Of a stretch of DNA of 33,450 bases, positions 17,496-24,881 are shown one piece after another (position 1 is the first letter of the stretch; each line of letters opens with the position of its first letter). The notes beneath the pieces were generated by a model that had not been told where the DNA came from, ran no database searches, and saw nothing but the letters and a program-made list of their open reading frames with translations. A program made the position numbers and the translations under genes. Source of the DNA: Actinophytocola xanthii (GTDB lineage: Bacteria > Actinomycetota > Actinomycetes > Mycobacteriales > Pseudonocardiaceae); contig NZ_MSIE01000075.1 of NCBI RefSeq assembly GCF_001921205.1, positions 1-33,450 on the forward strand, in the 5' to 3' direction.

Positions 17496-18144
17496 TCATC
17501 AGGCCTGTTCGCCAGGCCCATGCGGCGACCTCGACGCGGTTGCGGGCACCGATCTTGGCCTGCACCGCGGCGAGGTGCGTCTTGACCGTCGACAGCGACA
17601 GGTAGAGCTCGGTTCCGATCTCGGTGTTGGTCAGCCCTCGGGCCGCCGCACGCACCACGTCCAGCTCTCGTTCGGTCAGTGGCTCGGCCGGTTGCTCGAC
17701 GGCTGTGGGGGTGGGGGCGGCGCTGGCGAAGTGCCGGAGCAGCCGGACGGTGATCTGCGGGGACACCAGCGCGTCGCCGCGAACCGCCGCGCGGACGGCC
17801 TCCAACAGCAGCGCCGGCCCGGCGTCCTTGAGCAGGAAGCCGTTCGCGCCGTTGGACAGCGCCGCGTTGACGTACTCGTCGAGGTCGAACGTCGTGACAA
17901 CGACGACCTTCAGCGGGTCGGCCACGCCCGGGCCGGCGAGGGCCCTGGTGACCTCGAGGCCGTCCATGCCGGGCATGCGGATGTCCAGCAGGCACACGTC
18001 CGGTCGCAGCTCCCTGGCCTTGGTGACCGCGGACACCCCGTCCGGGACGTCGGCCACCACCTCGATGTCCTCCTGGGTCTCGAGGATCATGCGGAAGCCG
18101 GCTCGCACCATCTCCTGGTCATCCGCGATCAACACCCTGATCAT
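17479..18144 (-). CDS. NarL-family response regulator
   Basis: This 221-aa regulator has a receiver domain with Asp8/Asp9, phospho-acceptor Asp54 (CLLDIRMPGMDG) and VVVVTTFDLDEYVNAAL near 95-110. The lysine is in GFLLKDAG. A variable linker follows and a LuxR-type HTH at about 152-210 (LTERELDVVRAAARGLTNTEIGTELYLSLSTVKTHL). ATG 18144 is chosen because it shares one base with the TGA of the kinase gene (TGATG), giving tight coupling; the frame opens 14 codons earlier inside the kinase but without support. Together they form a two-component system of the type common in Streptomyces and relatives for envelope or antibiotic stress. The target is unknown; the neighbouring exporter or lipoprotein genes are candidates by position only. 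Confidence 0.93.
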   Translation of the reverse strand: MIRVLIADDQEMVRAGFRMILETQEDIEVVADVPDGVSAVTKARELRPDVCLLDIRMPGMDGLEVTRALAGPGVADPLKVVVVTTFDLDEYVNAALSNGANGFLLKDAGPALLLEAVRAAVRGDALVSPQITVRLLRHFASAAPTPTAVEQPAEPLTERELDVVRAAARGLTNTEIGTELYLSLSTVKTHLAAVQAKIGARNRVEVAAWAWRTGLMTTESS

Positions 18145-19850
18145 CAGCCCTCTTTCCGCAGGGGCAGCCATGCCTCGACCGACCATCCGACGTAACCGCT
18201 CGGCCCGGCCTCGAACCGGCCGCCGAGCAGCTCCACCCGTTCCCGCATGCCGACCAGACCGTAGCCGCCGGAGCCGCCGACGGGGTTGACCGGTCGTGTG
18301 GCTCCGTCATCGACGACCCGGATGTGCAGCTGGTCGTCGAGCTGGGCCACCCGGACCCGCACCTCGGTGGCGTCCGGCGCGTGCTTGCCGACGTTGGTCA
18401 GCGACTCCTGCACCAGTCGCAGGACCGACCGGCCTACCTCGTGCGGCAGCGGCGCGACCAGGTGCAGGTCGAGGTCGACCGGGGGGCCGACGAAGTGCTC
18501 CACCACCGCGTGGAGGTCCGCGTTGAGGTCGGTCGTCGCCTGGCCGGCCACCCCGTCCGCGGCTGTTCCGTCGCGGAGGCTGCCGACCAGGGTGCGCATC
18601 GCGGTGAGCGCCTCGGTGCCGCTTCGCTCGATCTTCTCGAGGGCCGTGACGGCGACGTCCGGGTTCTTCTCGGCGACCAGCAGTGCGGCCTGAGCCTGCA
18701 CCACGATGCCGGTGACGTGGTGGGCCACCACGTCGTGCAGCTCTCGGGCCAGGGCCATCCGCTCACTTTGTTGGGCGGAGTTGACCGCGGCACGCACGGT
18801 CTGGTTTCGCTCCCGGTCCCGGGCCCGGAAGTACCAGCCGGTCACGACGGCCACGCCGAGCAGGAACAGCAGCACCAGCCCGGTCTCCGCGTCGCCGATG
18901 AAGTCCATCGAGCGCGTGCCGATGCTGAAGGCGTTCGCCACCGCCAGGGCGGCCGTGGCCCAGGCGGCGTTGCGGCGGGGCAGGTAGCGGACCGCATAGG
19001 CGATCAGCGCCATCGAGGCGGCCAGGTTCGAGAACGGCACCAGCCAGGCGCCGTTGGACTGGATGGCGCCGAGCGCGGGAAGCAGGACGATGGCCGCAGC
19101 CGCGACGAGCGCGTTGCGCAGGGGGTACCTGGGTGCGAAGAAGGCGCAGACACCGGCGACGGCGCCGCTGAAGAGGTAGACAACGCCGGTGCGGTCGGCC
19201 TGGTTGATCTCCAGCAGTCCGATGACCGCCAGCGCCGCTCCGAGCGGCCACTGCTTGCGGACCAACGCGATCATCTCGGTCTCGACCCGCTGCTCGCGGG
19301 TTCGCCGCAGGAAGAGACCGGCGCCCACGCTCGCGGCGAGCAACACGAGCCCGAAGACGCCGGTCGTCAGCATCGCGCGGGTCTCGAGCATGTTGGAGAA
19401 CTCGCCCCCGGACGGAGTGCAGGCGAGCAGGCCGCACTCGCTCACGCCTCGAGCGAGGATCGCGCACCAACAGGCGCCGACCAGCGCGAGCGTGCCCCAG
19501 ATCGCGCCGGCCGGCCTGGCACGCCAGACCACGAGGACCGTCAGCGCGGTGCCGGACACCAGTTCGGTGAGCGTGACGTGGTCCAGCCCGATCGAGTGGA
19601 CCGACGCCCCGACCACCCAGAGGATCGCCGAGGACAGGACCATGACTGCCGCGCCGAGGGCCGCGCCCAGTGCCGCGTGTCGAATGCCGAGGTACGCGCA
19701 CAGTGCCATGGCCGCCGCGCCGGGCAGCGCCAGCACGCCGTCCCCGGAGCGCAGGGAGTCGCTGGACGCTCCCGCGATCAGCAGGTCGAACAGGAAGACG
19801 ACGCCCAGGATCGCCGCCAGCCAGCGGTGCGGCACCGGTATCGGTGTCAT
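18144..19850 (-). CDS. Multi-TM sensor histidine kinase (HisKA_3)
   Basis: This 568-aa kinase has an N-terminal half of many hydrophobic helices (about 10 within residues 10-335). A short cytoplasmic linker (RARDRERNQTVRAAVNSAQQSER) leads to the HisKA_3 segment ALARELHDVVAHHVTGIVVQAQAA with phospho-acceptor His372. The HATPase_c domain has ESLTNVGKHAPDA as N box and VGGSGGYGLVGMRERVELLGG as G region. Large multi-helix input domains in this family usually respond to membrane or cell-wall perturbation. ATG 19850 has a TACCTT box 7 bases upstream, so it is probably leaderless; the 101 codons before it in the same frame are not protein-like. The kinase precedes and overlaps its response regulator by one base. 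Confidence 0.92.
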   Translation of the reverse strand: MTPIPVPHRWLAAILGVVFLFDLLIAGASSDSLRSGDGVLALPGAAAMALCAYLGIRHAALGAALGAAVMVLSSAILWVVGASVHSIGLDHVTLTELVSGTALTVLVVWRARPAGAIWGTLALVGACWCAILARGVSECGLLACTPSGGEFSNMLETRAMLTTGVFGLVLLAASVGAGLFLRRTREQRVETEMIALVRKQWPLGAALAVIGLLEINQADRTGVVYLFSGAVAGVCAFFAPRYPLRNALVAAAAIVLLPALGAIQSNGAWLVPFSNLAASMALIAYAVRYLPRRNAAWATAALAVANAFSIGTRSMDFIGDAETGLVLLFLLGVAVVTGWYFRARDRERNQTVRAAVNSAQQSERMALARELHDVVAHHVTGIVVQAQAALLVAEKNPDVAVTALEKIERSGTEALTAMRTLVGSLRDGTAADGVAGQATTDLNADLHAVVEHFVGPPVDLDLHLVAPLPHEVGRSVLRLVQESLTNVGKHAPDATEVRVRVAQLDDQLHIRVVDDGATRPVNPVGGSGGYGLVGMRERVELLGGRFEAGPSGYVGWSVEAWLPLRKEG

Positions 19851-19863
19851 GACCGGGAAGGTA
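19851..19863 (-). promoter_or_regulatory. Leaderless -10 box for the multi-TM kinase operon
   Basis: On the minus strand TACCTT (19863-19858) is followed by 7 bases and ATG 19850. No convincing -35 hexamer was found. Confidence 0.45.
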
Positions 19864-20036
19864 TTGCAGGACGCGTCCGGTCGCCTCGGCCAACCGGCGC
19901 CCGGAGGTCGGCCGATCGGCCAGGTATCGAGGCCGGCGCGCCGACCAGTCGACCGGCGCGCGCCGTCCCTTCGACCGATCCGCCACCCACCCCTCCGGAG
20001 CGAAGCTGTGAGCAGGACGTTTAGCGGAGGTGGAAG

Positions 20037-20258
20037 ATGTTGCAAGCGATTGCGGTGTGGGCCGGTGCGGCGGTGGCCCTGGGGGTGCTGCTGATCATGG
20101 CCCTGGGGCCGGTCATCGTGGAGGCCGACGCGTGGTTGTTCGAGCGCCGGCACAGTCGCCGGCGGCAGCGTCGGGCGGCTCGTCGAGCGGCTCGTCGTGC
20201 CGCCCGCGCGGCCCTGTCGGCACCGGAGCCCGTGGCGGCCAAGCCCGCGACGGTGTGA
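20037..20258 (+). CDS. Small membrane protein with arginine-rich tail
   Basis: This 73-aa protein has a hydrophobic N-terminal helix (AIAVWAGAAVALGVLLIMALGPVIV, about 4-28), a short acidic turn, a strongly basic region of Arg/Ala repeats (about 36-58) and an Ala/Pro end. The ATG at 20037 has a strong GGAGG site 8 bases upstream, which makes it a believable gene despite its size. The basic region would face the cytoplasm and could contact membrane phospholipid, RNA or DNA. It is divergent from the kinase and converges on the ArsR gene with an 8-base gap. No family is recognised. Confidence 0.68.
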   Translation: MLQAIAVWAGAAVALGVLLIMALGPVIVEADAWLFERRHSRRRQRRAARRAARRAARAALSAPEPVAAKPATV

Positions 20259-20266
20259 GGCGCGGC

Positions 20267-20584
20267 CTACTTGGCGGCGTCGAGCACCGTGGAGACCAGA
20301 CCCGGGAACCGCGCGTCCAGCTCGTCGAGACGCAGCGTGTTCATGCGCTGCCGGCCCTCGTCGTACTGGCGCAGGATGCCGGCCTTGCGCAGGGCACGGA
20401 AGTGATGGCTGAGCGTGGAGGCCGCGACCGGGAGCCCGAACGTGCCGCAGGCGCGGTCACCCTCCGCGAGCAGCATGCGCACGATCGTGCGCCGCGTGGG
20501 GTCGGCGAGCGCGTGTAGGACGTCGTCGAGCTCGACGGCGTCGATCTCCGGGTGGGCGACCGACGCCCACCGGCCGAGTGGCAC
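20267..20584 (-). CDS. ArsR-family transcriptional regulator
   Basis: This 105-aa winged-helix protein is typical of small ArsR regulators. It shows ELDDVLHALADPTRRTIVRMLLAEG near residues 18-42, recognition helix VAASTLSHHFRALRKAGIL near 55-73, and a wing with YDEGRQRMNTLRLDELDARFPGL. GTG 20584 has a near-perfect AAGGAGGA 6 bases upstream, so the longer open frame upstream is rejected. No canonical metal-binding CxC pair is visible; only one cysteine (in ACGTFGLP) is present, so it may sense something other than a metal. On the minus strand it follows the 48-aa protein gene and the sigma factor gene. Confidence 0.88.
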   Translation of the reverse strand: MPLGRWASVAHPEIDAVELDDVLHALADPTRRTIVRMLLAEGDRACGTFGLPVAASTLSHHFRALRKAGILRQYDEGRQRMNTLRLDELDARFPGLVSTVLDAAK

Positions 20585-20701
20585 CGGTGGTCCTCCTTGC
20601 GAGTTTCTGGAGCTACCGAAAACCCTACTCCTCGCTCGGCGTGTTTCCGTCCAGATCGCCGGTGGCACGGACCCCACCTGGCCGCGCCACCGGCCAAAGC
20701 C

Positions 20702-20848
20702 CTAGAACAGCGCGATCAGGACGAGAATGACGATCACGGCGATCACGATCGGCACAATGGGCAGACCGGGCGACCGGCGGTAGTGACTGCGAACCCGAGT
20801 ACTACCGAAAAGCCCAGTCCGACGGCGGTGACTTCTGACCCACGGCAT
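20702..20848 (-). CDS. 48-aa basic/hydrophobic membrane microprotein
   Basis: This is a small ORF read by eye. The ATG at 20848 follows GGAG about 7 bases upstream, and the frame runs 48 codons to a TAG at 20704-20702. Residues 1-26 are very basic (RSHRRR and HYRRS stretches) and 29-48 form one hydrophobic helix (LPIVPIVIAVIVILVLIALF) ending at the C-terminus, so it resembles a tail-anchored peptide. GC-rich third positions and the clean basic-then-hydrophobic split support coding. It lies between the sigma factor and ArsR genes on the same strand. Function is unknown; a role as a membrane partner of the sigma factor is speculation. Confidence 0.6.
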   Translation of the reverse strand: MPWVRSHRRRTGLFGSTRVRSHYRRSPGLPIVPIVIAVIVILVLIALF

Positions 20849-20993
20849 GTCTCGCTCCTGACGTGGCCGGTGTTCCTACGGGGACCGAAAAGGGAGTAAC
20901 CCCGGGAAACGGCGCCTATGCCACTTTCGGGTGGACAGACTCCACTCGGCGTAGCAGGAGGACCCGTTCGGCTCATGCCGGGCAACGTGGTGG

Positions 20994-21022
20994 CCGGCGG
21001 CTGCCCTGGCGACAGCCGCCGG
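20994..21022 (-). terminator. Hairpin terminator behind the SigD-like gene
   Basis: A perfect 10-bp stem (20994-21003 with 21013-21022) with a 9-base loop lies 3 bases beyond the sigma factor stop codon on the minus strand. There is no T-tract. It should limit read-through into the 48-aa and ArsR genes. Confidence 0.75.
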
Positions 21023-21025
21023 AGC

Positions 21026-21670
21026 TCAGCGGGCGACGGTGCGGCGAAGGCGGGTCAGCGCCCGGTGCTGGGCCACCCGGACGGCGTCGGGAGTCGTGCC
21101 GACGGCGTCGGCGGTCTCCTGGGCGGTCATGCCCAGGACGACGCGCATGATCAGGATTTCTCGCTGCCGGGGGAGGAGCGTGCGGAGCAGGCCGCCGGTC
21201 TGCTCCACGAGCTCCCGCCGGAGCGCGATCTGCTCGGGGCTCTCCTCCACGTCGGGTAGGTCGGGGGTCTCGGCGGTGGGGAGGGAGCGGTCCCTGGCCG
21301 CCGCCCGGTGGACGTCGGCGACCTTGTGCGCGGCGACGCCGAACACGAACGACAGGAACGGCCGACCGAGGTGGCGGTAGGTGGGCAGGGCGCGGAACAC
21401 GGCCAGGCACACCTCCTGGGCGACGTCGTCGGGGGAGTTGACCGGACGCATCCGGCCGAGCTTGCCCCGGCAGTACCGGACCATGATCGGACGCAGGAAG
21501 GCGAGCAGCTCGTCGGTTGCCGCGGCGTCGCCGGCGGAGGCGGCCGCGGCAACCGCGTCGATGTTCCCCCGGGTGACCGGGCGCGTCCATGCCGTGGACA
21601 CGGTGGGCAGAGCGCTGAGTTCCGCCTCGAGATCGGCCAGGGCCTCGTCGGGCTCGACAGTGCACAACAT
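21026..21670 (-). CDS. sigD: SigD-like ECF RNA polymerase sigma factor
   Basis: This 214-aa group 4 sigma factor has a sigma-2 region at about 38-110 with IRP-type LRPIMVRYCRGKLG, SPDDVAQEVCLAVFRALPTYRHLGRPFLSFVFGVAAHKVADVHRAA. The sigma-4 region at about 150-212 reads LLPRQREILIMRVVLGMTAQETADAVGTTPDAVRVAQHRALTRLR. The RPFL-FVFGVAAHKVAD and VRVAQHRAL segments closely resemble M. tuberculosis SigD as I recall it. ATG 21670 has GGAGG 6 bases upstream; the frame opens 13 codons earlier without support. In mycobacteria the anti-sigma gene rsdA follows sigD. Here a terminator follows at once, then the 48-aa membrane protein, and no RsdA-like gene is visible in the window. Confidence 0.92.
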   Translation of the reverse strand: MLCTVEPDEALADLEAELSALPTVSTAWTRPVTRGNIDAVAAAASAGDAAATDELLAFLRPIMVRYCRGKLGRMRPVNSPDDVAQEVCLAVFRALPTYRHLGRPFLSFVFGVAAHKVADVHRAAARDRSLPTAETPDLPDVEESPEQIALRRELVEQTGGLLRTLLPRQREILIMRVVLGMTAQETADAVGTTPDAVRVAQHRALTRLRRTVAR

Positions 21671-21828
21671 TCGGTGCCTCCAAGGGGTGCCCCGGGGGTT
21701 GTGGGTCACACCAAGAGAGCACGCACGGCCGGCACAAATACGTCTGTTGCCAACTTCACTCCCCGCTGGCCCAAACTGTCGCCCTTTCGGGCAAACGCGC
21801 AGGACGCGGGGTGTCCGGCCGGTTACCG

Positions 21829-23034
21829 TCAGCGCCGGGTGACGAGCACGTCGACGCGCACCAGGTGGTGGTCGGAGGCGTCGTTGAGCCGGGCGAGGGG
21901 GGAGTCGGAGGTGGGCCAGAACACCTCTCCGCCGACCGGGGCGAGCCCTCGCGACGGGAGTACGTAGTCGACCCGCAGGTTGCCCGGCGCCTGGTCGTTG
22001 AAGTCGGCCGTGTCGAAGTACGGGTTGGTCCGGTGGCCGGCGTTGGCGCCGCCCTGCTCCCGGGCCGCGAGATAGCCGCCTCGGCTGCCCGGCCAGGTGT
22101 CGATGACCCGCGGCGCGTGCAGCAGCTGCTGGATGGCGCCCGGCACGCTGTCCCCGTCGCGGGGGTCGGAGTTGTTGTCACCCGCGACGACGAACCGCTC
22201 GCCGGCGGCCAGCCCGCCGCGGCGCCCGTTGTCGTCGTAGATGTAGCGCCCCTTGCCCGGCGTGACGTAGTCGGCCCAGAACCGGATCTCGTCGTGGTTG
22301 CGGGTGCCGTTGCGGTCCTCGGGGCCGTCGAAGGTGGGCGGCGTCGGGTGCGAAACGAGGAAGTGCACGACCGAGCGGCCGACGCGGACGGGCACGTCCC
22401 AGTGCGACTTCGAGGACAGTCGCAGCACCTGGAGGATCTCCGGCGAGTACCAGTCGCGGGCGGCGGGGGTGGCGGGGTCGTCGGGCAGCATCGCGCCCGG
22501 CATGTCGGCCCACCGGAAGGTCTGGAAGGTCCGCACGTCGTTGCGTGCGATGGGGTACTTGGAGAGGACGAGCATCCCGTACTGCCCCTCGAACAGGCCG
22601 AATCCGTGCGCGTCGTCCCCGGTGCCGACCCGGCCGTCCCGGTTCAGGTCGAAGCCGGTCGGCACGCCGGTGTTGGACGGCGCGACGAAGGCGTACGGGT
22701 AGTCGATCGGCCGGGCGCCGTTCTGCCCGCGTTCGAGGTAGTTGTCCCGGAAGAGGTCGGCGGCCCGGTTGTTCGGGACGTAGTCGAACTCGTTGATCAG
22801 CAGGACGTCGGGCCGGTTGCGCTGGATCACCTCGGCGACCTCGCGGGCCTGCGCGTTGTCCGGGGTGGACAGGTCGGTCACGAGCTGCCCGGCGGCGCCG
22901 CGGTTGAGCGAGGCGTTGAAGGTGGCGAACCGGACCGCGGGTTGGTGCTCACGGTCGGCCTGCGCAGCGGGAGCCGCCAGGACCCCGGCGGCGAGAGCCA
23001 GGGCGGGGAGCAACAGCAGTCGGCCACGGTTCAT
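21829..23034 (-). CDS. Secreted endonuclease/exonuclease/phosphatase-family protein
   Basis: This 401-aa exported protein has a signal peptide at 1-28 (MNRGRLLLLPALALAAGVLAAPAAQA). The catalytic fold starts with VRFATFNASLNRG near 35 and contains PDVLLINEFDYV near 75-85 (the metal-binding Glu), HFLVSHPTPP near 240, FVVAGDNNSDPRDGD near 290 (the catalytic DxN) and SDHHLVRVDV at the end (the catalytic Asp-His). These are the motifs of the DNase I/exonuclease III/inositol phosphatase superfamily; the substrate (extracellular nucleic acid or phosphoester) cannot be told. An EF-hand-like loop DLNRDGRVGTGDD near 153-165 suggests bound calcium. ATG 23034 has GGAGG 7 bases upstream. It is divergent from the TetR gene. 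Confidence 0.88.
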   Translation of the reverse strand: MNRGRLLLLPALALAAGVLAAPAAQADREHQPAVRFATFNASLNRGAAGQLVTDLSTPDNAQAREVAEVIQRNRPDVLLINEFDYVPNNRAADLFRDNYLERGQNGARPIDYPYAFVAPSNTGVPTGFDLNRDGRVGTGDDAHGFGLFEGQYGMLVLSKYPIARNDVRTFQTFRWADMPGAMLPDDPATPAARDWYSPEILQVLRLSSKSHWDVPVRVGRSVVHFLVSHPTPPTFDGPEDRNGTRNHDEIRFWADYVTPGKGRYIYDDNGRRGGLAAGERFVVAGDNNSDPRDGDSVPGAIQQLLHAPRVIDTWPGSRGGYLAAREQGGANAGHRTNPYFDTADFNDQAPGNLRVDYVLPSRGLAPVGGEVFWPTSDSPLARLNDASDHHLVRVDVLVTRR

Positions 23035-23166
23035 TCGTCCACCTCCGGGGTCGCGCGCCACCCTGACATGCCGTGGCCACGAACGGGTGATCTCCGAGTG
23101 AACACCGTACGGCTCGGGCCCGCGATCGCGCCTGCCGAACCGCCCTTGCCGTGGATCGTGGGGCGA

Positions 23167-23179
23167 TACCGTGAGCGAC
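23167..23179 (+). promoter_or_regulatory. Possible leaderless -10 box for the TetR gene
   Basis: TACCGT (23167-23172) is followed by 7 bases and GTG 23180. The box overlaps the earlier in-frame GTG at 23171, so if it is used the protein starts at 23180. TTGCCG lies 15 bases upstream, shorter than ideal. Confidence 0.4.
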
Positions 23180-23872
23180 GTGGTCGAGTCGCGGGAGGCC
23201 GGTGGCAGGACGGTCAAGAGCGAGGCGACGCGGACTCTGATTGTCGAGACCGCGTTGCGCCTGTTCCAGGAGCACGGGTACGCGAAGACCACGATGCGGG
23301 CCATCGCCAGGGAGGCGGGTGTCTCCGTGGGTAACGCCTACTACTACTTCAGCTCGAAGGAGCAGCTCGTCCAGGGGTTCTACGACCGGATAACCGAGCT
23401 GCACGAGCAGGCCTGCGCGGAGGTCCTGCGCACCGAGCGGGAGTTCGCGACCCGGCTGCGGGCGGTGATGCACGGGTGGATCGACGTGGCCGCGCCCTAT
23501 CACGAGTTCGGCAAGCAGTTCTTCGTCAACGCCGTCGACCCGGAGAGCCCGCTGAGCCCGTTCTCCGCCGAGTCGAGCCCCGCCCGAGAGTCCCAGATCG
23601 CCCTGCACCGGCGGGTGCTCGACGGTTCCACGGTCAAGGTCGACACCGAGCTGCGCCCTGAGCTGCCGGAGCTGCTCTGGCTTTACGAGATGGGCGTGGT
23701 CCTCTTCTGGGTGCACGACCGGTCGCCGCAGTGCCGGAAGACCCGGCTCCTGGTGGACCGGACCGTTCCGCTGATCAACCGGGTTGTCGGCCTGTCCCGG
23801 CTCCGCCTGCTGCGCCCGGTGACCAGGGAGATCGTTCAGCTGGTCGGTGAGCTGTCCCGCCCCGACGCTTGA
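23180..23872 (+). CDS. TetR-family transcriptional regulator
   Basis: This regulator of about 230 aa has an N-terminal TetR HTH: KSEATRTLIVETALRLFQEHGYAKTTMRAIAREAGVSVGNAYYYFSSKEQLVQGFY, covering roughly residues 13-68. An all-helical ligand domain follows that I cannot assign to a ligand class. GTG 23180 is favoured by the leaderless box; GTG 23171 would add three residues. The gene ends 76 bases before an AurF-type oxygenase gene, and a GTAAC/GTTAC operator array lies between them, so it probably represses that gene. Control of its own promoter is possible, but I see no matching palindrome in front of it. Confidence 0.9.
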   Translation: MVESREAGGRTVKSEATRTLIVETALRLFQEHGYAKTTMRAIAREAGVSVGNAYYYFSSKEQLVQGFYDRITELHEQACAEVLRTEREFATRLRAVMHGWIDVAAPYHEFGKQFFVNAVDPESPLSPFSAESSPARESQIALHRRVLDGSTVKVDTELRPELPELLWLYEMGVVLFWVHDRSPQCRKTRLLVDRTVPLINRVVGLSRLRLLRPVTREIVQLVGELSRPDA

Positions 23873-23904
23873 CAGGTGAGGGCCTAGCCGTCAATCTACC
23901 AACG

Positions 23905-23930
23905 GTAACTGTTACGGCAGGTAACACTAT
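23905..23930 (+). promoter_or_regulatory. TetR-type operator array and -10 box of the diiron oxygenase
   Basis: Three half-sites alternate in orientation: GTAAC (23905-23909), GTTAC (23911-23915) and GTAAC (23921-23925), with spacers of 1 and 5 bases. A CACTAT -10-like box overlaps the last one (23925-23930), 18 bases before the ATG. Repressor binding here would cover the -35 to -10 space. Confidence 0.6.
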
Positions 23931-23948
23931 CGGGGACGGTGGTCCAGC

Positions 23949-24845
23949 ATGGCGCGCACGCTGCAACCGAAGGACCGTGAAGTCACCGCCGAGCGACTGC
24001 TCGACTCGTCCGCCCGCAACTCCTACTCGCCGGAGTTGGACATCGACTGGGCGGCGCCGCTGCAGGACGGTAAGGCGTTCATGCCGTTCGAGCGGGTGTC
24101 GCTCTACGGAACTGACCTGTGGGAGGGGCTCACCCACGAGCAGCGAGTGGAGCTGTCCCGGCACGAGATCGCGAGTATGGCCAGCGTGGGGCTCTGGTTC
24201 GAGATCGTGTTGATGCAGCTCCTGGCGCGCTACGTGTACGACCTCGACCCGACCACGGCGCATGCCCAGTACGCGCTCACGGAGCTGGGTGACGAGACCC
24301 GGCACTCGATCATGTTCGCGAAGGCCGTGAGCAAGACGGGGGCGCCGCCCTACGGCCCGAATCGGGTGGTGAAGGCTCTCGGCCGGGTGTTCGGGGGTGT
24401 CGCGAGCGGACCGCCGATGTTCGCCTCGGTGCTGGTGGCCGAGGAGACCACGGACCGCGTGCAGCGGTCGATGATGGACGACCCGGACATCCAGCCGATG
24501 ATCAGGATGGTCAACCGGATCCATGTGATCGAGGAGGCCAGGCACGTCCGCTTTGCGCGCGAGGAGGTGGTGCGCGGGCTGAAGGGCGTGGGCCGGCTCC
24601 GGCTCGAGTTCTACCGGCTTGTGACGGCCCTGACCGCCCGGGCCGTGGTGGACTGCATGATTCACCCGAAGGTGTACGCCGCTGTCGGCATCGATCCGCG
24701 CGAGGGACGGAAGGCCGCGCTCGCCAACCCCCACCACCAGCAGCATCGCCGGTGGATGTCGGAGAAGGTCGTCGAGTTCCTCACCGAGGTGGGGTTGATC
24801 GGTGGGTCCAGCAGGTGGCTCTGGAAGCGCGGCTACCTCGTCTGA
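23949..24845 (+). CDS. AurF-type diiron oxygenase
   Basis: This 298-aa protein has the ligand set of the AurF p-aminobenzoate N-oxygenase family (PF11583 type): Glu85 in GLWFEIVLMQ, Glu116 and His119 in GDETRHS, Glu165/166 in VAEETTD, and His192, Glu196 and His199 in IHVIEEARH. These should hold two irons that activate oxygen for N- or C-oxidation. AurF itself turns an arylamine to a nitro compound; the substrate here is unknown. The ATG at 23949 sits 18 bases behind the operator/-10 region. The upstream TetR gene and operator suggest substrate-induced expression. An arylamine N-acetyltransferase lies 8 kb away, but no direct link is shown. The rtcB gene follows after 36 bases with its own promoter. 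Confidence 0.88.
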   Translation: MARTLQPKDREVTAERLLDSSARNSYSPELDIDWAAPLQDGKAFMPFERVSLYGTDLWEGLTHEQRVELSRHEIASMASVGLWFEIVLMQLLARYVYDLDPTTAHAQYALTELGDETRHSIMFAKAVSKTGAPPYGPNRVVKALGRVFGGVASGPPMFASVLVAEETTDRVQRSMMDDPDIQPMIRMVNRIHVIEEARHVRFAREEVVRGLKGVGRLRLEFYRLVTALTARAVVDCMIHPKVYAAVGIDPREGRKAALANPHHQQHRRWMSEKVVEFLTEVGLIGGSSRWLWKRGYLV

Positions 24846-24869
24846 TCGGAAACCGTTCGACCAGGTGTT

Positions 24870-24881
24870 TAGCGTGGAGAC
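24870..24881 (+). promoter_or_regulatory. Leaderless -10 box for rtcB
   Basis: TAGCGT (24870-24875) is followed by GGAGAC and ATG 24882. The GGAG is too close to the ATG for a normal ribosome site, so leaderless initiation is the better reading. Confidence 0.5.

Noticed and set aside
18324-20024. Long plus-strand open frame opposite the multi-TM kinase
   Set aside because: It is a charged, Gln/Arg/Gly-rich shadow of the kinase gene, with no ribosome site and no domain.
20613-20891. Repeated CTACCGAAAA at 20613 and 20802, and ACCGAAAA at 20884, as a possible ArsR operator set
   Set aside because: The motif is not palindromic, the second copy lies within codons of the 48-aa gene, and spacing to start codons differs.
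20743-20985. 80-codon minus-strand frame between the sigma factor and ArsR genes
   Set aside because: It overlaps the better supported 48-aa gene in another frame and has no ribosome site.
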